A stretch of 18,294 nucleotides of DNA from JAHJFW01 sp964595075 (GTDB lineage: Bacteria > Patescibacteriota > Patescibacteriia > 2-12-FULL-60-25). Numbering within the stretch: the stretch's first letter is position 1; each line of letters starts with the position of its first letter. The notes beneath the pieces are model-generated. The model saw only the letters and a program-made list of their open reading frames with translations. It was not told the DNA's origin and did no database searches. This document shows, one piece after another, positions 6,553 to 13,279 of this stretch. A program made the translations under genes and the position numbers. The DNA lies in assembly GCA_964595075.1 (NCBI GenBank), contig CAZQNT010000018.1:1-18294 (forward strand). The letters are read 5' to 3'.

Positions 6553-7458
6553 ATGTATTCACAAATCGATTCCAACCGCCGCAAGACTTGGCTTCTTATA
6601 TTCCTCTTCATAGGAATTCTTGCGCTTGCAGGGTGGGTATACGGATACGTAGTTACCGACGAAGGACCTGCCGCGATAGTGATCGCTCTAATAATTTCGC
6701 TCGGAATGACGGCCGTATCTTGGTTTGCGGGAGATGCGATCGCGCTAACAACTTCGGGAGCGCAAGAAGTTGCGGAGCGGGCTCAATCTCCGGAATTGTG
6801 GAATCTTGTTGAGAATCTCGCCATAACCGCCGGCATTCCAATGCCGCGCGTTTACGTCATAGATGACGAATCGCCGAACGCTTTTGCAACCGGACGCGAC
6901 CCTAAGCACTCGTCCGTCGCCGTAACAACGGGATTGCTCCGTAAACTTGAACGCGTGGAACTCGAGGGCGTTATCGCGCATGAGATGAGCCACGTGAAAA
7001 ATCTGGATATCCGAGTGATGATGATGGTTATAGTTCTCGTCGGGGCGCTTTCGATTCTTGGAGACACGTTTCTCCGTTTCGGGATCGGCAATCGACGCGG
7101 AAGGAGCGATCGCGACAATAGCGGCGGACTCATTGCGATACTCGGCATAGTTTTTCTGGTACTCGCTCCGATAATCGGACAACTCATCAAGCTCGCCATC
7201 TCACGAAAACGAGAATATCTTGCGGACGCTTCCGGTTCGCTCCTCACGCGATATCCGGAAGGGCTTGCGTTGGCCTTGGAAAAAATCCGCGACGCCGCCA
7301 TTCCACTAAAACGTACTTCGTCCGCAACAAACCACCTCTGGATTTCAGAACCGGTTCCTGCTGGCGGCGTATCGCGATTCGTCGCAGGATTGTTTTCGAC
7401 CCATCCGCCCATCGAAGATCGTATAGCGAAATTAAGAAAGATGGGAGATAATAGATAG
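6553..7458 (+). CDS. htpX: Zinc metalloprotease HtpX (M48)
   Basis: HtpX is a membrane zinc endopeptidase that degrades misfolded membrane proteins. The 301 residues show two N-terminal membrane helices (about 13-32 and 38-58), the catalytic motif HEMSH at 143-147 (zinc ligands H143 and H147, catalytic E144), two more helices (about 155-172 and 192-212), and then REYLADASGSLLTRYPEGL with E221 as third zinc ligand. The C-terminal FSTHPPIEDRIAKL is the usual HtpX ending. All key residues are intact. The start at 6553 gives the expected N-terminus; the upstream sequence is the end of a repeat with no Shine-Dalgarno. It follows lemA, the common arrangement. Confidence 0.97.
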   Translation: MYSQIDSNRRKTWLLIFLFIGILALAGWVYGYVVTDEGPAAIVIALIISLGMTAVSWFAGDAIALTTSGAQEVAERAQSPELWNLVENLAITAGIPMPRVYVIDDESPNAFATGRDPKHSSVAVTTGLLRKLERVELEGVIAHEMSHVKNLDIRVMMMVIVLVGALSILGDTFLRFGIGNRRGRSDRDNSGGLIAILGIVFLVLAPIIGQLIKLAISRKREYLADASGSLLTRYPEGLALALEKIRDAAIPLKRTSSATNHLWISEPVPAGGVSRFVAGLFSTHPPIEDRIAKLRKMGDNR

Positions 7459-7475
7459 CGCGCAATCTAATAAAC

Positions 7476-7570
7476 TGTCATTGCGAGGAGGATTGTGCGA
7501 CGTGGCAATCTTTTGAAGGGGATTTACTCTGAAAGATTGCCACGTCGCCTGCTGGCTCCTCGCAATGACA
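7476..7570. repeat. Dispersed inverted repeat, TGTCATTGCGAGGAG family, next to the clpC start
   Basis: This 95-bp hairpin has arms TGTCATTGCGAGGAG and CTCCTCGCAATGACA, with inner GCGACGTGGCAATCTTT and AAAGATTGCCACGTCGC. It ends only 8 nt before the clpC ATG and happens to be open in the clpC frame from 7495, which gives a false N-terminal extension. Confidence 0.88.
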
Positions 7571-7578
7571 GAAAAAAT

Positions 7579-9351
7579 ATGTTGACGCCGGATCTTATAA
7601 ATCGTTTTACCACTCATCTTAAAGAAGCGCTGCAGAAGGCGTTGGGTTTTGCGATTTCGAACGGACGGGAAATAGTTGAGCCGGGAGACGTGCTCGTCGG
7701 GCTGTTGAACGAAAAAGGATCCATCGGCGCGGAACTTCTGCTGAAATCCGGATTTTCGAAAGAAGATGCCGAGGCGGACTTTCGCGGCACGGCTGGCGAA
7801 GCGCGGCAGCTCGTGACTCCGGATCTTTCGTTGCCGGTAAAAAAAATCATAGAAAAGTGCATCCTCACGGCTCACATGAACGAGCATAAGTACGTCGGCA
7901 CGGAACATCTTTTGTCCGCGCTCGTTTCCTCCGACGATCCGTTGTTGCAAAATTTTTTCGCCGCGCGCGCCGGCGCGCTTCCCACGCTGCGAGAACAGAT
8001 TCTGCAAGTTTTGAAATCCACGTCGCGATTCCCGGATTTTATAGGAGACGGAATCGGCGTTGGAGATGCGCCGAATGAAGAAACTCTAACGCCGCTCTCG
8101 CCAAGACGCGAGCCGCAAAGAGCGGCGCGAGCAAGCGCGATGGATGCGTTCACGCGCGAATTGACCAAACCGGAAACCGCGGATCTTCTGGATCCTGTAA
8201 TAGGCCGCGAAACGGAACTCGATCGCGTGGTCGAGATTCTTTGCCGAAGAAATAAAAACAACCCTATCCTGCTTGGAGATCCTGGCGTTGGAAAAACAGC
8301 GATCGTGGAAGGTCTCGCCAAGCGCCTCGCGTCCGGCGATGTTCCGGACGCATTGTATGGAAAGCGTATTCGATGCCTCGATCTGGCGCTGACAGTCGCC
8401 GGAACAATGTATCGAGGAGAATTCGAGGCACGACTCAAACAAGTCGTGGAAGAAGCGCGGCAGGATTCGAATATCGTTTTGTTCATTGACGAGATTCACA
8501 CTATAGTGGGCGCCGGTTCCACCACCGGAACGCTGGACGCTGCGAACATTCTAAAACCCGCTTTGGCTCGCGGCGAAATCAGGTGCATAGGAGCGACCAC
8601 TTGGAATGAATTCAAAAAATACATCGAGCCGGACGCGGCGCTCGAACGGCGTTTTCAGCCGATTACGGTGGAGGAACCTACTGCCGAAGCCACTCGCGGC
8701 ATTCTGAAGGGGCTTCAAAGCAGATACGCGGATCACCACCGCATCCACTACACGCAGGAGTCGCTCGACGCTGCGGTTGATTTCGCCGACCGATATATTA
8801 CGGACCGCAATTTTCCGGATAAGGCGATCGATTTGATAGACGAGGCCGCAGCATCGGTAATCGCGCACCGCCAATCGCGCGAATCGCATGAACGTCTCTC
8901 TGCGCTAGAAATCGCAATATCCGCTACATTGGAAGCAAAAAGCGCGGCCGTGAAAGAAGGGCATTTTCAAAAAGCGGATGCCGCAGCCGCAGATTTGATT
9001 CGGCTTGAAAAAGAGCGCGATGCGTTGCAACGAAACGTAAAGAGGCAATTCGACGAAAGCCGCCCGATCGTCACTCGAGAACACGTGGCGCGAGTGGTGG
9101 CGCGAATTTCAAACGTTCCTTTGTCAACGATCCTCTCGACCGAACGAGAGCGTCTGGCGACGCTTGAGACGGAACTCGGCAGCGTGGTAGTCGGACAGGA
9201 ACGCGCGATCTCCGAACTTTCCGAGATAGTTAGACGATCGCGACTAGGACTGCACGACGCGCGGCGGCCGAAAAGCGCCGTTCTCCTGGTCGGTCCGTCC
9301 GGAACGGGAAAGACTCAACTCGCGCGGACGCTCGCAAAGACGCTTTTATAA
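7579..9351 (+). CDS. clpC: ClpC-type AAA+ unfoldase, N-terminal fragment ending at a frame disruption
   Basis: ClpC is a ring-shaped ATPase that unfolds proteins for the ClpP protease. The 590 visible residues comprise the double Clp N-domain (1-150), the first AAA+ domain with Walker A GDPGVGKT (233-240), Walker B LFIDE (301-305) and arginine finger ERRF (356-359), a short middle region (about 435-490, ClpC-like rather than the long ClpB coil), and the start of the second AAA+ domain with Walker A GPSGTGKT (572-579). The frame ends at TAA 9349-9351. The family continues for a further six or so residues and then IDMSEF, which here appears in another frame downstream. The start at 7579 is chosen because it gives the family N-terminus; codons back to 7495 come from a repeat. 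Either a natural truncation or an assembly error is possible. Confidence 0.88.
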   Translation: MLTPDLINRFTTHLKEALQKALGFAISNGREIVEPGDVLVGLLNEKGSIGAELLLKSGFSKEDAEADFRGTAGEARQLVTPDLSLPVKKIIEKCILTAHMNEHKYVGTEHLLSALVSSDDPLLQNFFAARAGALPTLREQILQVLKSTSRFPDFIGDGIGVGDAPNEETLTPLSPRREPQRAARASAMDAFTRELTKPETADLLDPVIGRETELDRVVEILCRRNKNNPILLGDPGVGKTAIVEGLAKRLASGDVPDALYGKRIRCLDLALTVAGTMYRGEFEARLKQVVEEARQDSNIVLFIDEIHTIVGAGSTTGTLDAANILKPALARGEIRCIGATTWNEFKKYIEPDAALERRFQPITVEEPTAEATRGILKGLQSRYADHHRIHYTQESLDAAVDFADRYITDRNFPDKAIDLIDEAAASVIAHRQSRESHERLSALEIAISATLEAKSAAVKEGHFQKADAAAADLIRLEKERDALQRNVKRQFDESRPIVTREHVARVVARISNVPLSTILSTERERLATLETELGSVVVGQERAISELSEIVRRSRLGLHDARRPKSAVLLVGPSGTGKTQLARTLAKTLL

Positions 9352-9359
9352 AAATAGAC

Positions 9360-10034
9360 ATGTCGGAATTTTCCGAAGCGCATACCGTTTCCAAACTCGT
9401 GGGATCTCCGGCGGGTTATGTGGGATACAGGGAACAGACGAAGCTGGCAGACGCAATCCGAAAACGGCCGCACGGCGTCGTGCTGTTCGACGAATTTGAA
9501 AAAGCCCACGCGTACGTGCAAAACATACTCCTGCAAATTCTCGAAGACGGAATGATGACAGATGGAACAGGAAGGCAAATTTCATTTCGCCAGAGTTACA
9601 TAATTATGACGTCCAACGTCGGATCGGATCGACTCGGCAAGAAAACGCTCGGATTTTCGGATGAGACGGACGAGTTCGAGAAGGTCGTGAAGCAAGAGCT
9701 GGCGGAGCGCCTGCGTCCGGAGCTAATAAACCGACTTGATCGCACCATAGTGTTTCAGCCGCTTGGACGAGACTCGCTAAAGGAGATTCTTCGTCGAGAG
9801 TTACGAGAGATTCTTACGCGCGTAGAAAATACGCAGCGCGTGGCGTGTTCCGCGGGCGACGACGTTCTCGAATGGCTTATTACGCAACCGCTTCCGCCGG
9901 AAGAAGGCGCGCGCGCAATCCGCCGCTTGCTTGAACGAGAGATACTCTCGATCATCGGACGGACGCTTTCAGAAAAACCGCAAAAAAAGAAAATCGCATT
10001 TTCCGCCGATAAAAAACGGCTGAAGGCATCGTAG
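9360..10034 (+). CDS. clpC: ClpC-type AAA+ unfoldase, C-terminal fragment in a shifted frame
   Basis: This 224-residue frame holds the rest of the second AAA+ domain: MSEFSEAHTVSKLVGSPAGY, the Walker B region VVLFDEFEKAH, sensor 1 IIMTSNVGSD, the arginine finger region RPELINRLDR and a C-terminal small subdomain with EEGARAIRRLLE. The reading frame is -1 relative to the upstream fragment and is open back before the ATG (DAFIKIDMSEF), so the ATG at 9360 is an internal family methionine rather than an obvious natural start. On its own the fragment lacks the Walker A of this domain and could not bind ATP normally. The next gene starts 2 nt after its stop, so the original operon layout is kept. 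Confidence 0.85.
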   Translation: MSEFSEAHTVSKLVGSPAGYVGYREQTKLADAIRKRPHGVVLFDEFEKAHAYVQNILLQILEDGMMTDGTGRQISFRQSYIIMTSNVGSDRLGKKTLGFSDETDEFEKVVKQELAERLRPELINRLDRTIVFQPLGRDSLKEILRRELREILTRVENTQRVACSAGDDVLEWLITQPLPPEEGARAIRRLLEREILSIIGRTLSEKPQKKKIAFSADKKRLKAS

Positions 10035-10036
10035 CT

Positions 10037-10834
10037 ATGGCGATAAAAGGAGGAAAAGGCGAAAGCAGGATGGCTGGAACCGTCGCTCTTATGGTTGGGC
10101 TAAATGCGTCGCAAGCGCGCGACGCGCAGGATGAACGCGTAAGAGAAAGCTCGCAACTTACGGACGATAGCGGTCTTGGAGAAACAAAGGCCTCTCCGCT
10201 TCAACTTCCGCAACGTTCTTACACGCAGGCGACGGAGGATGAGATTGAAGGAATCCCATCGACGGTGATGGCGATGCAACAACAACGGCAGCGAGAGGAA
10301 CGGATGAAAGCAACGGCCGAACAATTCGCCGGCGCGCCGACAACGCCGACAGTCGAAACTCCCGCGGAGGAACAGGAAGAGGCGGGAACGAAACGCAGAC
10401 GCGCGGCGGAAGCCGAGCAGGAAGAAGCGCCGAGCGCCGGAGATTATTACGCGGAACAGCAAAAAGAGGCGAAAAAGCGTGAGGCGGCTACGGAAAAACG
10501 GCAGTCCATGGCGGAAGAAAGACAACAGCAATACATTAAAGCGAAACAACAACAACTGAAAACCAACTGGAACTTTGTAACCGCCGCGCTGGCGGCGACA
10601 TCATTCAGCGTCGTCGGATTCGTAATGCTCGTAGGAATGTATAATGCCGAGCTAATAAATTATTTTACATTCAAAAACTACAATTTAATACCAAAACCGG
10701 AAATCCCTGAAGTCGGACGCGACGGCTGCGTGGATCTTGGTCTGTGTTGCATAATATTACCAGTGCTTCTCCCCGGATGTTTTATCCTTGCGGTAGTAGC
10801 AGGCGCCGCTGCCTACGGCATCTCCAAGATATAG
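10037..10834 (+). CDS. Gln/Glu-rich membrane protein of unknown function
   Basis: I do not recognise this 265-residue protein. Residues 1-175 are hydrophilic and low in complexity, rich in Gln, Glu, Arg and Ala, and a coiled coil is likely at about 136-175 (YAEQQKEAKKREAATEKRQS onward). Two membrane helices follow at about 179-202 and 236-262, separated by a short loop (YFTFKNYNLIPKPEIPEVG). The second helix begins with a cysteine cluster (C231, C237, C238). The likely topology is a large cytoplasmic N-terminal part with a membrane hairpin at the end. The start at 10037 is 2 nt after the clpC stop with GAAGG 10 nt upstream; an internal ATG at 10070 is a second possibility. Its place before the beta-propeller, DsbA-like and pilin-domain genes hints at an accessory role in a secretion or surface machine, which is inference. 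Confidence 0.8.
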   Translation: MAIKGGKGESRMAGTVALMVGLNASQARDAQDERVRESSQLTDDSGLGETKASPLQLPQRSYTQATEDEIEGIPSTVMAMQQQRQREERMKATAEQFAGAPTTPTVETPAEEQEEAGTKRRRAAEAEQEEAPSAGDYYAEQQKEAKKREAATEKRQSMAEERQQQYIKAKQQQLKTNWNFVTAALAATSFSVVGFVMLVGMYNAELINYFTFKNYNLIPKPEIPEVGRDGCVDLGLCCIILPVLLPGCFILAVVAGAAAYGISKI

Positions 10835-10857
10835 AATGGTAATGCGCTGTCCTCCTA

Positions 10858-10946
10858 TGTCATCCTCGCGTAGGCGGGGATCCATTTCCTCGAAATATGG
10901 TAATAGTTTTTTCACGGTCTGGATTCCCACCTCCGTGGGAATGACA
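10858..10946. repeat. Dispersed inverted repeat, TGTCATCC...GGAATGACA family
   Basis: The ends TGTCATCCTCGCG and GGAATGACA, and the inner GGGGATCCA and TCTGGATTCCC, make a hairpin of 89 bp like that at 1974-2063. It fills most of the gap before the beta-propeller gene. Confidence 0.8.
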
Positions 10947-10975
10947 TGTTTTGGTTTTCGCGACTCTCTCTTGTG

Positions 10976-10984
10976 TGCTAATAT
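10976..10984 (+). promoter_or_regulatory. Candidate extended -10 for the beta-propeller gene
   Basis: TGC-TAATAT (10976-10984) ends 12 nt before the ATG at 10997. No convincing -35 stands at 17 nt. Transcription would start about 5 nt before the start codon, and no Shine-Dalgarno is present. Confidence 0.45.
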
Positions 10985-10996
10985 TATCTTTATCCT

Positions 10997-12238
10997 ATGA
11001 CGGATAAAACAAAAAAAATCCTGTTCGCGGTCGGTTTTGGAATTGTTTCTATAGCAATAGGATTCGGATTGTATTATTTAATTTTCCGACCCCTTTTCGC
11101 GCCGACTCCGGTCGTCGTGGAAGGTCCGCCGGAAGAGGGAGAGCTCGGCGCACTTCCTTCTGCAGGCACCGGAGCGCAGCGAATTCCGACCGAGGTCGTG
11201 CAGCCCGGAGAGCTGGCGCCGGGAGCTGCGGTTCCGATAACCGGTGCTCCTACTGAAGTCAAACCGACGGGCGTTGTCCTTTTGCGAGACACGGTCACTC
11301 AAGCCGTGGCTCCGGGGGCGGACGGAAACGGCGCGCGATTTTACGATCCGAACGACGGAAGATTCTATCGAGTAAACCCTGACGGAAGCATTACGCCGCT
11401 TGGCGACAAGGCGTTTTTAAGCGTCCAAAATGTGGAATGGGCGTCGCGTTCGGACAACGCTGTACTGGAATTTCCAGACGGAAGCAACGTTTACTATGAC
11501 TTCACTTCGAAACGGCAGGTAACTTTGCCGAAACATTGGGAGGACTTCTCATTCTCTCCGGACGATACGCAGGTTGTGGCAAAAAGCGTCGGGCTAGATC
11601 CTTCCAACAGGTTTTTGATCGTAAGCGACCCGAAAGGAAACGAAGCCAAAGCAATCGGAGAACTTGGAAAAAATGGCGCTCTGGTAACTCCAAGCTGGTC
11701 GCCCAACAACCAGGTGGTGGCTTTTTCGCAAACCGGAAAACCTCAGCCGGGAGGCGCGCAAGAAATATATTTGATCGGGGAAAACGGCGAGAATTTCAAG
11801 TCGCTCATCGTGCCGGGACGCGGATTCCAACCGAATTGGTCACCGACAGGACAAAACATTTTGTACAGCGTTTATCACGAACGAGACAATTTGAAGCCGT
11901 CGCTATGGGTTAGCGGCGGCGCTGGAGACAATATCGGAGAAAATCGCCGAAGCTTAAATTTGAACACGTGGGCGGATAAATGCGCTTGGAGAAACGACTC
12001 GGAGTTGATCTGCGGAGTCCCGCAATCGCTCGACACTGGCGCGGGACTCGCGCCGCAAAGATACGCCGGAGTTCCGGACGACGTTTATAGCGTGAATCTC
12101 AAAACCGGAGTTTCCACAAAGATCAACACGCCGGAACAGATACATCCGATCAGGCAGCCGGTGTTGAGCAAAGACAAAAAGCAACTGATCTTCACGGACG
12201 CCGCTACGGGACAGCTTCTACGATACGACTTGCCGTAA
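10997..12238 (+). CDS. Membrane-anchored beta-propeller (TolB/WD40-like) protein
   Basis: The 413-residue protein has an N-terminal membrane anchor (about residues 7-31) after a short basic tail, a Pro/Gly/Glu-rich spacer (about 35-95), then repeated beta-propeller blades. Blade signatures include FSFSPDDTQVVAKS, PSWSPNNQVVAFS, PNWSPTGQNILYS and PVLSKDKKQLIFTD, each a sheet with an S-x-D/N turn as in PD40/TolB and WD40-like repeats. The propeller should lie outside the membrane. Such folds usually bind proteins; no enzyme motif is visible. It could be a scaffold for the cysteine-rich pilin-domain proteins encoded downstream, an inference from position only. The start at 10997 gives a full anchor helix, and there is no Shine-Dalgarno. 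Confidence 0.82.
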   Translation: MTDKTKKILFAVGFGIVSIAIGFGLYYLIFRPLFAPTPVVVEGPPEEGELGALPSAGTGAQRIPTEVVQPGELAPGAAVPITGAPTEVKPTGVVLLRDTVTQAVAPGADGNGARFYDPNDGRFYRVNPDGSITPLGDKAFLSVQNVEWASRSDNAVLEFPDGSNVYYDFTSKRQVTLPKHWEDFSFSPDDTQVVAKSVGLDPSNRFLIVSDPKGNEAKAIGELGKNGALVTPSWSPNNQVVAFSQTGKPQPGGAQEIYLIGENGENFKSLIVPGRGFQPNWSPTGQNILYSVYHERDNLKPSLWVSGGAGDNIGENRRSLNLNTWADKCAWRNDSELICGVPQSLDTGAGLAPQRYAGVPDDVYSVNLKTGVSTKINTPEQIHPIRQPVLSKDKKQLIFTDAATGQLLRYDLP

Positions 12239-12268
12239 TTACACGCAACTTTATAAATTTCACACATC

Positions 12269-12346
12269 TGTCATTCCGACCGAAGCAGCGGCGTAATGCG
12301 AGGGATTCTTCCGCTCGTCGCGCAAGCCTCCTCGGTCGGAATGACA
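12269..12346. repeat. Dispersed inverted repeat, TGTCATTCCGACCGA family
   Basis: The arms TGTCATTCCGACCGA and TCGGTCGGAATGACA are perfectly complementary around a centre of about 50 bp. The outer TGTCAT ends are shared with the other two TGTCAT families. It follows the beta-propeller gene, with 30 nt between. Confidence 0.85.
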
Positions 12347-12348
12347 GA

Positions 12349-12386
12349 TGCCCCTACGTGGAGGGCGGGACAAGCCCGCCCCTACA
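12349..12386. repeat. GC-rich palindromic repeat, shortened copy of the element at 3-88
   Basis: It reads GCCCCTACG, then GGAGGGCGGGACAAGCCCG and CCCCTAC. It contains the same AGGGCGGGACAAGCCCG core and CCCCTAC end as the element in pheT, and abuts the repeat at 12269-12346, forming a composite. Confidence 0.8.
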
Positions 12387-12400
12387 CACTCACCTCCCCA

Positions 12401-13096
12401 ATGACTCGCCCACGCCTTTTCTCACTAGTCGGAATCCTCGCGCTTTTTGCTTTGGTCGTGGGTTTGATAATCACGCGCATTACATTTTTCAATAAAACAA
12501 GGTACCGCGTCGGACAGATTCCGCAGGAAATAGCGAATCAACTGCTTCCTAAAATCATACCGATCTCGTCACTTCGGCCTCCGGCGCTTCGAATGATAGA
12601 TCCGATCAGATACGGAAACGCAACTTCACTCGTCTCCGTAATAGAGTTCGGGGATTACGAATGCGAATCTTGTCGCAACATGAAACCGGTGATCGAGTCG
12701 GTAATTCCGAAATACAATGGCAAGGTGCGTTTCGTTTGGCGCGAAATGCCTAACGAGGTTCAACACAAAAACGCTCTTTCCGCCGCCGTGTTCGCACGAT
12801 GCGCAGGATTACAAGGCAGATATTGGGAAGCGTACGACGCGCTTACGACAAGATCGTCACTCGGCGAAACCGAATATCGAAGAATCGCTGCGGGACTAGG
12901 GCTTGACGAAACGCTTCTTCGCGCCTGCAGAAACGATCCGGACACCGAAGCATCGATCAAAAAAGATGTTGAACAAGCTAGAGCCGATGGAATCAACTCC
13001 GTACCATTAACATTCATCGGAGCAAGCGCGTTTGAAGGAACGCTGGACGAAGCCACGTTGAAGCAAGCGATAGAGAAGGAACTGTCGTCGCTGTAA
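12401..13096 (+). CDS. Membrane-anchored DsbA-like thiol:disulfide oxidoreductase
   Basis: It is a predicted extracytoplasmic thioredoxin-fold protein that makes or reshuffles disulfide bonds. The 231 residues start with a signal-anchor helix (about 7-30). A thioredoxin-4/DsbA-like domain follows, with VIEFGDYECESC (C88 and C91 the active CxxC), an inserted helical region at about 120-190, and the cis-proline motif INSVPLTFI (P202) before the closing GTLDEATLKQAIEKEL. All catalytic elements are present. The start at 12401 is preferred because upstream codons back to 12296 are read from two repeats. The neighbouring secreted proteins at 13280-15022 and 16498-18141 each carry eight clustered cysteines and further cysteines in their C-terminal domains, so they are natural candidate substrates; that is inference. 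Confidence 0.9.
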   Translation: MTRPRLFSLVGILALFALVVGLIITRITFFNKTRYRVGQIPQEIANQLLPKIIPISSLRPPALRMIDPIRYGNATSLVSVIEFGDYECESCRNMKPVIESVIPKYNGKVRFVWREMPNEVQHKNALSAAVFARCAGLQGRYWEAYDALTTRSSLGETEYRRIAAGLGLDETLLRACRNDPDTEASIKKDVEQARADGINSVPLTFIGASAFEGTLDEATLKQAIEKELSSL

Positions 13097-13130
13097 TCCC
13101 ATCTCTCTTGAGAAGAAGATTCTGTGCCAT

Positions 13131-13250
13131 CCCTCCCCTTAACTCAACCAATGTAAGGGGAGGTTAGGAGGGGTTATTTCGTGATGAATGCGTATTCAAG
13201 AAATACGGGGAGTAACCCCCTCTAACTCCCCCTTACTCTAAGGGGGAGGA
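13131..13250. repeat. Dispersed inverted repeat, CCCCTTA...TAAGGGG family
   Basis: The left part (13131-13180) contains CCCTCCCCTTA and TAAGGGGAGGTTAGGAGGGG. The right part (13206-13250) contains CCCCCTCTAACTCCCCCTTA and TAAGGGGGAGGA. Each half is a hairpin and the halves are also inverted copies of each other. It fills the gap before the first pilin-domain gene. Confidence 0.8.
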
Positions 13251-13263
13251 TTTACAACATTTC

Positions 13264-13272
13264 TGCTATAAT
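13264..13272 (+). promoter_or_regulatory. Extended -10 promoter giving a probable leaderless mRNA
   Basis: TGC-TATAAT (13264-13272) is a perfect extended -10. Seven nucleotides separate it from the ATG at 13280, so transcription should start at or next to the A of the start codon. The -35 position lies in the repeat and shows no TTGACA match, which an extended -10 can tolerate. Confidence 0.65.
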
Positions 13273-13279
13273 TCCCTCA

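Noticed and set aside
7495..7578. N-terminal extension of ClpC from an earlier in-frame ATG
   Set aside because: These codons are read from a dispersed repeat (7476-7570). The ATG at 7579 gives the usual ClpC N-terminus.
9330..9356. Programmed -1 frameshift in clpC
   Set aside because: There is no X-XXY-YYZ heptamer at the junction. A simple shift also leaves the protein about six residues short of the family, so a deletion or assembly error explains it better.
12296..12400. Longer start for the DsbA-like protein
   Set aside because: The 35 extra codons come from two repeats and would bury the signal anchor inside the protein. The ATG at 12401 gives a normal anchored N-terminus.
13131..13250. 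Rho-independent terminator after the DsbA-like gene
   Set aside because: The hairpins are GC-rich but not followed by a T run, and the sequence belongs to a dispersed repeat family.
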